This document shows positions 57,988 through 64,000 of a stretch of 64,000 bases of DNA, one piece after another. A program made the position numbers and the translations under genes. This stretch comes from Phocicoccus pinnipedialis. Its GTDB lineage: Bacteria > Bacillota > Bacilli > Staphylococcales > Salinicoccaceae. The stretch covers positions 310,001 through 374,000 of the forward strand of contig NZ_CAJEWB010000010.1 of the NCBI RefSeq assembly GCF_903994035.1, written 5' to 3'. Each line of letters starts with the position of its first letter. Position 1 is the stretch's first letter. The notes under the pieces were generated by a model, which did no database searches, was not told the origin of the DNA, and saw nothing but the letters and a program-made list of their open reading frames with translations.

Positions 57988-59669
57988 TGTCTGTACAAAA
58001 TTACACAGGGAATATGATTTTTGATAAAAATACTATAATCGATCCAAAAGATGGACGTCTTGTGCTCGCGAATATGATTTGGGTAATCGTGGCACTACTC
58101 ATCGGTGGTACAGCTGGATTACTTCAAACACTAGTACGATCTGGACAATTTGAACTTCCTTTTGGAATCGGTTATTATCAATTACTTACATTACATGGAG
58201 TCATTTTAGCATTAGTACTTACGTTCTTCTTCATTATGGGATTCCAAACAGCAGCAGTTTCACGCGTTTGTGGACCGTTGAATAAAACAGAAAGAAGGCT
58301 TGGTTGGATTGGGTTCTGGTTCATGACAGTCGGTACACTTATGGCTGCAGCAATGATTGCAACGAACCAAGCATCAGTATTATATACGTTCTATGCCCCG
58401 CTTCAAGCACATGGTTTGTTCTATGTAGGTCTTACACTCGTAGTGATTGGCACTTGGCTTACAGCGACGAGTCAAATAATCAGATATCAAAGATGGAGAA
58501 GTGAAAACAAAGGGCAAAAATCTCCATTACTTGCTTTCATGGTCGCAGTGAACAACGTCATGTGGTATGTATGTACATTGGGTGTTGCATCAATGACATT
58601 ATTCCAATTCATTCCTTGGTCATTTGGATGGATTGAAACGATAAACGTTAAACTTACACGTACTCTATTTTGGTACTTTGGACATGCGCTTGTATACTTC
58701 TGGTTATTGCCAGCATACATGGTATGGTACGTAAGCATTCCAAAGATCGTTGGTATTAAAGGTTTTTCAGATAAGCTTGCAAGACTCAGCTTTGTATTAT
58801 TCCTATTCTTTTCAATACCGGTTGGAATTCACCACCAATTAGTAGAGCCAGGAATTGATGCATTCTGGAAAGGTCTTCAAGTGATTCTTACATTCATGGT
58901 AATCGTCCCATCATTAATTACGGCATTTAGTCTATTTGCGACATTTGAAACATACGGACGTAAACAAGGAGCAACGGGACTTCTCGATTGGTTTAAAAAA
59001 TTGCCATGGAAAGACGCTCGATTTGTACTCCCATTTGTTGGTATGTTGTTCTTTATCCCTGGTGGACTTGGTGGGATTATCAATGCGTCAGGCCAGATGA
59101 ACCAACTTGTACATAATACAATTTGGATTGTCGGACACTTCCACATTACAGTAGGTGCTCCGGTAATTCTTACGTACTTCGGAGCGATGATGTTCTTATT
59201 ACCACACATTACTGGTAAACGGATTTCATCATCAATGAATACGATGGGATTGTGGCTTGCATACACATGGGCGCTTGGAATGGGTATCATGTCAATGGCA
59301 ATGCATATTGTTGGACTTAAAGGTGCACCACGACGTTCTACTTTCTCAGAATACGGTGGACATGAACTTGCACAAGAGTGGATTTCTTATCAAATGATGC
59401 AAGCAGTTGGTGGAGTATTCTTATTCATTGCGATTATTATTGCAGTAACCTTATTTGTTCAGCTTATTATGGGACCACCTTCAGCAGAAGTAGAAGAATT
59501 CCCAGTAGCAAAATTCCTTGATGAGGATGTTAAGAATGTTGGATGGATTGAGAACTGGAGATTACTTGTAATCATCACAGTGTTCCTAGTATTAATAGCT
59601 TACACAATGCCAATATCACAGATATTTACAGAAAACATTGCAGGATCTAAAGGATATAAATTCTGGTAA
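57987..59669 (+). CDS. cbaA: ba3-type cytochrome c oxidase subunit I
   Basis: Catalytic heme-copper subunit (B family) that reduces oxygen. 560 aa, about 13 helices. Heme and copper ligands follow Thermus CbaA numbering almost exactly: H70 and H386 for heme b, H384 for heme a3, H233, H282, H283 for CuB, and Y237 for the cross-linked tyrosine (GHALVYFW; IHHQ; VGHFHITVG). High-affinity oxidases of this family suit low oxygen, consistent with Fnr control. No Sco or CtaA-type assembly genes lie nearby. Confidence 0.96.
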   Translation: MSVQNYTGNMIFDKNTIIDPKDGRLVLANMIWVIVALLIGGTAGLLQTLVRSGQFELPFGIGYYQLLTLHGVILALVLTFFFIMGFQTAAVSRVCGPLNKTERRLGWIGFWFMTVGTLMAAAMIATNQASVLYTFYAPLQAHGLFYVGLTLVVIGTWLTATSQIIRYQRWRSENKGQKSPLLAFMVAVNNVMWYVCTLGVASMTLFQFIPWSFGWIETINVKLTRTLFWYFGHALVYFWLLPAYMVWYVSIPKIVGIKGFSDKLARLSFVLFLFFSIPVGIHHQLVEPGIDAFWKGLQVILTFMVIVPSLITAFSLFATFETYGRKQGATGLLDWFKKLPWKDARFVLPFVGMLFFIPGGLGGIINASGQMNQLVHNTIWIVGHFHITVGAPVILTYFGAMMFLLPHITGKRISSSMNTMGLWLAYTWALGMGIMSMAMHIVGLKGAPRRSTFSEYGGHELAQEWISYQMMQAVGGVFLFIAIIIAVTLFVQLIMGPPSAEVEEFPVAKFLDEDVKNVGWIENWRLLVIITVFLVLIAYTMPISQIFTENIAGSKGYKFW

Positions 59670-59671
59670 AA

Positions 59672-59711
59672 TAAAATGCATCTGCCACAATTTTGCGGCA
59701 GATGCATTTTT
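59672..59711. terminator. Bidirectional terminator between cbaA and aspS
   Basis: AAAATGCATCTGCC.CAA / TTG.GGCAGATGCATTTT hairpin with T6; converging genes. Confidence 0.85.
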
Positions 59712-61480
59712 TATTCGTCTTCTTTTGTTTTGATGATATCAATGTGCAATTCTTCTAATTGCTCTTTTGATACTGTAGAAGGAGATTTCATCATTAAGTC
59801 TGATGCACTTGTAGTTTTAGGGAACGCGATTACATCACGAATGTTATCTGTTCCAGCAAGTAGCATAACAAATCTATCTAGTCCGTACGCAATTCCGCCA
59901 TGTGGTGGTGCACCATATTTAAATGCCTCAATTAGAAATCCGAATTGTTTATCTCTCTCTTCATCAGTAAACCCTAATGCTTTAAACATTTTTTCTTGTA
60001 GATGCGGATCTGAAATACGAATCGATCCTCCACCTAATTCATAACCATTTAATACAATGTCATATGCGTTTGCTTTCGCCATTGTTGGATTTGTTTCCAG
60101 TAATCCCTCGTCTTCTTTCTTTGGTGAAGTGAATGGGTGATGAGCCGCAATGTAGCGTCCTCTTTCTTCATCGTATTCAAATAATGGCCAGTCTGTAATC
60201 CATACAAAGTTGTACTGTTTCTTATCAAGTAATCCTAAGTCTTTAGCTAACTTATTACGTAGGTTGCCGAGTGAAGCATGTACAATTGAAGGTTTGTCTG
60301 CAACAAATAGAACTAAGTCATTGTTTTCAACGCTTAATAATTCTTTAAGCTCATCTTGCTCTCTTTCTTCAAAGAATTTAGCAATTGGCCCTGTGAATGT
60401 ATCTTCGTTGTACTTTAACCATGCAAGTCCTTTTGCTCCATAGTTTTTAACATATGCTTCTAGTTGGTCGACATTCTTCCTTGAATACTCTGATGCTTGG
60501 TTTTTAACAACAATTGCTTTAACTACCCCACTGTTTTCAACAGTTGATTTAAACACTTTAAACGCCACTGTCTTAGAAAACTCGCTTAGGTCTTTTAACT
60601 TCATGTCGAAACGTGTGTCTGGTTTATCTAGACCGTATTCATTCATTGCTGTTTCGTGAGTCATACGTGGGAATGGTATTTGTACATCTAAACCTTTTAC
60701 TTCTTTCATGACATGACTTATTAAACGCTCATTCATCTCTATGATATCTTCTTGGTCAGTAAATGACTTTTCAATATCGATTTGAGTAAATTCAGGTTGT
60801 CTATCTGCTCTTAAGTCTTCATCTCTAAAGCATTTAACAATTTGATAATATCTTTCAAATCCACCAAGCATTAATAATTGCTTATAAATCTGTGGTGATT
60901 GTGGTAATGCGTAGAATTCACCTTCGTGAATTCTTGAAGGTACAAGATAGTCACGCGCTCCTTCGGGTGTTGACTTTGATAGAAATGGTGTTTCGATGTC
61001 TACAAACATTTCCGCGTCTAAGAATTCACGCACTGCCTTTGTAGTCTTATGTCTTAATCTTAAAATATTTTGTAATTCTGATCTTTTAAGGTCAACGTAA
61101 CGATATTTTAATCTAATATCTTCATTGATGTTGTCATCGGAAATTTGAAACGGAGGTGTTGCTGCTTTTGATATAATCATCACTTCACTTATAATCACTT
61201 CTAAGTGACCAAGCGCATTGTTCTTATTTACCTGACTTTCGTCACGGCGGACGACTTCACCAATTGCTTCGATAACAAATTCTGTTCTCAATGTTTCTGC
61301 TATTTCAATCGCTTCACTTGAAACATCTGGGTTAAATACGATCTGAACGAATCCCGATGCATCACGGAGGTCAATAAATATTAACCCTCCCAAATCACGA
61401 CGACGCTGTACCCAACCATTCAATTTTACTTTTTCACCAATCATATGTTCTGTAATTTCATTTACTAAACTACGCTTCAT
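59711..61480 (-). CDS. aspS: Aspartyl-tRNA synthetase
   Basis: Class IIb synthetase. 589 aa: N-terminal OB anticodon-binding domain ([19 protein letters not shown]), catalytic domain with [20 protein letters not shown] (motif 2, about 218), the bacterial GAD insertion (about 290-420) and GLDRFVMLL (motif 3, about 535). ATG 61480 overlaps the hisS end by 11 nt; GAGGAAGTG is upstream. Bacterial-type length with GAD domain. Confidence 0.97.
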   Translation of the reverse strand: MKRSLVNEITEHMIGEKVKLNGWVQRRRDLGGLIFIDLRDASGFVQIVFNPDVSSEAIEIAETLRTEFVIEAIGEVVRRDESQVNKNNALGHLEVIISEVMIISKAATPPFQISDDNINEDIRLKYRYVDLKRSELQNILRLRHKTTKAVREFLDAEMFVDIETPFLSKSTPEGARDYLVPSRIHEGEFYALPQSPQIYKQLLMLGGFERYYQIVKCFRDEDLRADRQPEFTQIDIEKSFTDQEDIIEMNERLISHVMKEVKGLDVQIPFPRMTHETAMNEYGLDKPDTRFDMKLKDLSEFSKTVAFKVFKSTVENSGVVKAIVVKNQASEYSRKNVDQLEAYVKNYGAKGLAWLKYNEDTFTGPIAKFFEEREQDELKELLSVENNDLVLFVADKPSIVHASLGNLRNKLAKDLGLLDKKQYNFVWITDWPLFEYDEERGRYIAAHHPFTSPKKEDEGLLETNPTMAKANAYDIVLNGYELGGGSIRISDPHLQEKMFKALGFTDEERDKQFGFLIEAFKYGAPPHGGIAYGLDRFVMLLAGTDNIRDVIAFPKTTSASDLMMKSPSTVSKEQLEELHIDIIKTKEDE

Positions 61481-62738
61481 CAAAATTCACTTCCTCTTCA
61501 AAACAATCGAGATTTGCCTCAACTTCTTTTCGTGTATCCATATTTCTAACGTGAATTTTTCCTGATTCTAATTCACTATCTCCGAGTACAATCATATATC
61601 TTGCTTTTTTTCTATCAGCATCTTTAATTTGTGCTTTCATACCACGTTTTTTGTAATCCATGTCCGCACTAAATCCATTTGTACGTAAACGATTCAAGAT
61701 TATACTCGCTTCAATACGCGCTTTTTCTCCCATTGTCACAAGATAAAAATCGATTGAGTCATCGATTGGTAATTCAATAGATTCGGCTTCTAATGCTAGT
61801 AATAATCGTTCTATTGACATACCAAATCCAATTCCTGTTTCGTTTGGACCGTCTAACATCTCAATCAATCCATTGTATCTTCCGCCTCCTGCAAGTGTCG
61901 TGATAGAACCAAATCCTTCAGCGCTACTCATGAGTTCAAAAGCAGTGTGCGTATAGTAATCAAGTCCCCTTACTAAGTTAGGATCTACGATAAAATCAAT
62001 CCCCATATTTGTAAGAGTTTCCTTAATTGCTTCAAAATACGCTTTTGAAGACTCATTTAAATAATCTTGAATATTTGGAGCAGTCGTCATTAATGGGTGT
62101 TTCGCATCTGCTTTACAGTCTAAAATTCTCATCGGATTCCTATCGAGTCTTGACTGACAGTCTGAACAAAACTCACCAATTGAAGGTGCAAAATGTTCTC
62201 TTAATGCTTTTTGATAGTCTTCACGGCTTTCGAAGTCACCAATTGAGTTAATGTGTAACTCTAATTTTTCAAGTCCAAAGCTTTTGTAGATATCTAGTAA
62301 AAGACTGATTACTTCAACATCTATCAACGGATCTTCGACGCCAATAACCTCAACACCAAATTGTTCAAATTGACGGTAACGCCCTTTTTGTTGGCGTTCA
62401 TATCTAAACATCGGACCTTGATAAAATATTTTAACTGGTTGATTAGGATCACCGTGCATTTTGTTTTCAATATAACTACGTACAGCAGGTGCAGTACCTT
62501 CTGGACGTAGTGTCATACTACGTCCACCCTTATCAGTGAACGTGTACATTTCTTTATTTACGATATCTGTTGTATCGCCCACTCCACGAACAAATAATTC
62601 TGTTTGTTCAAAGATAGGTGTACGAATTTCTTTATAATTAAAATTACGGCATGTTTCTCTTAACACTTCTTCAATATATTGCCATTTTATAGAATCTACA
62701 GGCAATATATCCTTAGTTCCTCTTGGAATTTGTATCAT
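61470..62738 (-). CDS. hisS: Histidyl-tRNA synthetase
   Basis: Class IIa synthetase. 422 aa: [10 protein letters not shown] near the start, [15 protein letters not shown] (motif 2 region), the histidine-A motif [14 protein letters not shown] (about 257) and a C-terminal anticodon-binding domain. ATG 62738 follows TGGAGGA; an in-frame start 15 nt earlier precedes that site. First gene of the hisS-aspS operon behind a T-box. Confidence 0.97.
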   Translation of the reverse strand: MIQIPRGTKDILPVDSIKWQYIEEVLRETCRNFNYKEIRTPIFEQTELFVRGVGDTTDIVNKEMYTFTDKGGRSMTLRPEGTAPAVRSYIENKMHGDPNQPVKIFYQGPMFRYERQQKGRYRQFEQFGVEVIGVEDPLIDVEVISLLLDIYKSFGLEKLELHINSIGDFESREDYQKALREHFAPSIGEFCSDCQSRLDRNPMRILDCKADAKHPLMTTAPNIQDYLNESSKAYFEAIKETLTNMGIDFIVDPNLVRGLDYYTHTAFELMSSAEGFGSITTLAGGGRYNGLIEMLDGPNETGIGFGMSIERLLLALEAESIELPIDDSIDFYLVTMGEKARIEASIILNRLRTNGFSADMDYKKRGMKAQIKDADRKKARYMIVLGDSELESGKIHVRNMDTRKEVEANLDCFEEEVNFDEA

Positions 62739-62754
62739 AATTAGTTCCTCCATG

Positions 62755-62959
62755 TATAAAAATATCCCTTATACCCGTTAAACGGATATAAGGGACGAAA
62801 AAGTCGTGGTGCCACCCTACTTTTTGCACAATCGTGCACTCATTTAAGCTATTAAAGTGAAATAGAAGTGTCCAGACAAGTGTTGTATTCATTACTCGCA
62901 CCAACCGTAATGTCTCTAAAAATACGCTACCCTAAGTCTTCTATTCGTTTATTATAATA
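62755..62959 (-). promoter_or_regulatory. T-box leader of hisS-aspS
   Basis: Minus strand: stem I base AATAGAAG / CTTCTATT, a loop with GGACA next to the 3' strand (specifier GAC = Asp at 62872-62870, overlapping CAC = His at 62870-62868), T-box core AGGGTGGCACCACGAC, and a terminator with CGTCCCTTATATCCG...CGGGTATAAGGGATATTTTT (62758-62797). The T-box is clear; which tRNA it reads is inferred. Confidence 0.9.
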
Positions 62960-62965
62960 GTAATA

Positions 62966-62994
62966 ATTATAAAGTGTTGTTACAACCTAGTCAA
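62966..62994 (-). promoter_or_regulatory. Promoter of hisS-aspS
   Basis: Minus strand TTGACT (62994-62989), 17-nt spacer, TATAAT (62971-62966); start near 62959. It begins 2 nt past the lytH stop codon. Confidence 0.85.
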
Positions 62995-62995
62995 A

Positions 62996-63718
62996 TCATT
63001 TCTTCTTATTCACATAATTGTCGATACCTTCAGCAATGCCGTGGACCATTCTCTCTTGGTAACCCGGATCATTTAATAATGAATCATCCACACTATTTGA
63101 AAGATATCCTAATTCAATTAATGTTGCAGGATAATCGAGTTGCCAAATCACCTGATAACTCATCTCTTGTGTACCACGGTTTGCTATGAATGCATACTGG
63201 TCAAGTGATTCACTAATCGTTTTAGCAAACTCAATCTGGTTTTCATATCTATAGAATGTCGTAAAGCCTGATACTTCACTGCTTTCGAATGCATCACTAT
63301 GTATACTAATGAACATATCACCCTCCAACTTACGATTATCAAGTGAGACAGTTTCATTCTCTTCACGAGTAATCACCACGGTTGCACCCGAATCTTCAAG
63401 TACTTCTCGTAATTTATTCGCAACGGAATAGACAATATGTGCTTCATTTACACCAAAAATACTCGGAGCACCAGGATCATCCCCACCATGACCTGGATCT
63501 AACACGATCGTTTTTCCCTCTAGGTTATATGATTGCTTCTCAAAGCTGATTTTTATAGGTTCATACGTATCATTTGGTTCATATTTTTTAACGATAAACA
63601 CAAAAGTAATTATAAACAAAACAGAAACTGTTAATAAAAAGAGTGGTTTCACATATAGATGTTTCTTATACTTTAAAAACTCACCAAATTTTTTAAGTAT
63701 TAATTTTAAAACATCCAT
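62996..63718 (-). CDS. lytH: N-acetylmuramoyl-L-alanine amidase, LytH-like
   Basis: Membrane-anchored Amidase_3 zinc enzyme cleaving stem peptides from peptidoglycan. 240 aa: membrane helix (about 25-45), linker, catalytic domain with LDPGHGGDDPGA (first zinc His), NEAHIVY (Glu ligand region), MFISIHSDA (second His) and ATLIELGYLSN (catalytic Glu). S. aureus LytH (about 291 aa) also has an SH3b domain between anchor and amidase; that is missing here. The ATG overlaps the dtd stop (TAATG). The hisS-lytH-dtd order matches S. aureus. Confidence 0.9.
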   Translation of the reverse strand: MDVLKLILKKFGEFLKYKKHLYVKPLFLLTVSVLFIITFVFIVKKYEPNDTYEPIKISFEKQSYNLEGKTIVLDPGHGGDDPGAPSIFGVNEAHIVYSVANKLREVLEDSGATVVITREENETVSLDNRKLEGDMFISIHSDAFESSEVSGFTTFYRYENQIEFAKTISESLDQYAFIANRGTQEMSYQVIWQLDYPATLIELGYLSNSVDDSLLNDPGYQERMVHGIAEGIDNYVNKKK

Positions 63719-64000
63719 TATAGAATTTTACCCTCTTTTGATTCATAAATGATCGTAATTGGACCATCATTTGTAAGTTTTACATCCATATTCTCACCGA
63801 AGAATCCCGTCTTCACAAGTAATCCTTGGTTTTCTAAAGCTTCATTAAACTTTTCATAAAGAACTTGCGCCTTCTCACCAGGAGCTGCGTCTGTAAACGA
63901 AGGTCTATTCCCTTTTTTTACATCAGCATATAAAGTGAACTGCGACACACTTAGGATGTCGCCATTCACTTCTTTAATTGAACGGTTGATTTTACCTTCA
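63718..64000 (-). CDS. dtd: D-aminoacyl-tRNA deacylase (5' end beyond the window)
   Basis: Frees tRNA from mischarged D-amino acids and glycine. Only the C-terminal 93 codons are in the window. Key motifs: [19 protein letters not shown] (active-site region) and the NxGP motif [12 protein letters not shown]. The frame is open to the window edge, so the start is missing. Next to lytH as in S. aureus. Confidence 0.93.
   Translation of the reverse strand, partial: EGKINRSIKEVNGDILSVSQFTLYADVKKGNRPSFTDAAPGEKAQVLYEKFNEALENQGLLVKTGFFGENMDVKLTNDGPITIIYESKEGKIL

Overview
This is a low-GC Gram-positive chromosome segment. Protein-level resemblance (GlyS, YbeY, GreA, Dtd, CymR) and gene order point to the Staphylococcaceae and relatives. 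It is probably not Staphylococcus itself: it carries a ba3-type cytochrome c oxidase with a Bacillus-type Fnr, a RocB-like peptidase and a YwiC homologue, which suggests a Macrococcus/Jeotgalicoccus/Salinicoccus/Nosocomiicoccus-like genus. The genus is inferred from memory, without a search. I see no prophage, insertion sequence, CRISPR array, rRNA or tRNA. The window is almost entirely core housekeeping DNA, with a few accessory inserts at operon junctions.

Layout. 1-5 kb: ppsR, a T-box-controlled glyS on the opposite strand to its neighbours, then recO-era-cdd-dgkA-ybeY-phoH. 6-10 kb: an insert of a RocB-like peptidase, an AGCS amino-acid symporter and ywiC. 10-13 kb: a floA flotillin/NfeD cluster with an unknown membrane-anchored protein, then rpsU. 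13-24.7 kb: deoC, mtaB, rsmE, prmA and the heat-shock operon hrcA-grpE-dnaK(-dnaJ), then hemW and lepA. 24.9-27.7 kb: rpsT and an accessory pair of unknown transporter plus metal-dependent amidohydrolase. 27.7-37 kb: holA, yqzM, comEC-comEB-comEA, a methyltransferase, rsfS, yqeK, nadD, yhbY, aroE, yqeH and yqeG. 37-44 kb: mtnN, greA, trmR, mltG, a DUF1292 gene, ruvX, ireB and T-box-controlled alaS. 44-56 kb: recD2, a TPR protein, mnmA, cysteine desulfurase, an insert (LLM oxidoreductase, M20 amidohydrolase, UbiB-like kinase), cymR, rarA. 56-59.7 kb: 6S RNA, then fnr diverging from cbaD-cbaB-cbaA. 59.7-64 kb: aspS and hisS behind a T-box, lytH, dtd.

How the parts work together. Most of the window serves translation and its quality control: three aminoacyl-tRNA synthetase operons with T-box leaders, tRNA modification (mtaB, mnmA with its sulfur donor, trmR), rRNA and ribosome assembly (era, ybeY, rsmE, prmA, rsfS, yhbY, yqeH, lepA, rpsU, rpsT) and chaperones. 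The heat-shock operon carries CIRCE elements and a CtsR-like site at its promoter. The respiratory module is the best-defined accessory circuit: a predicted Fe-S Fnr sits beside an FNR box placed at -41.5 of the cba promoter, and ywiC has a near-FNR palindrome with similar geometry.

I did not find a convincing undescribed multi-gene system. The items most worth following up are an apparent ATT start codon in comEA, an overlapping Asp/His specifier in the hisS-aspS T-box, an unusually compact glyS T-box, the Fnr/cba/ywiC circuit, and the CodY-box-preceded transporter-amidohydrolase pair.
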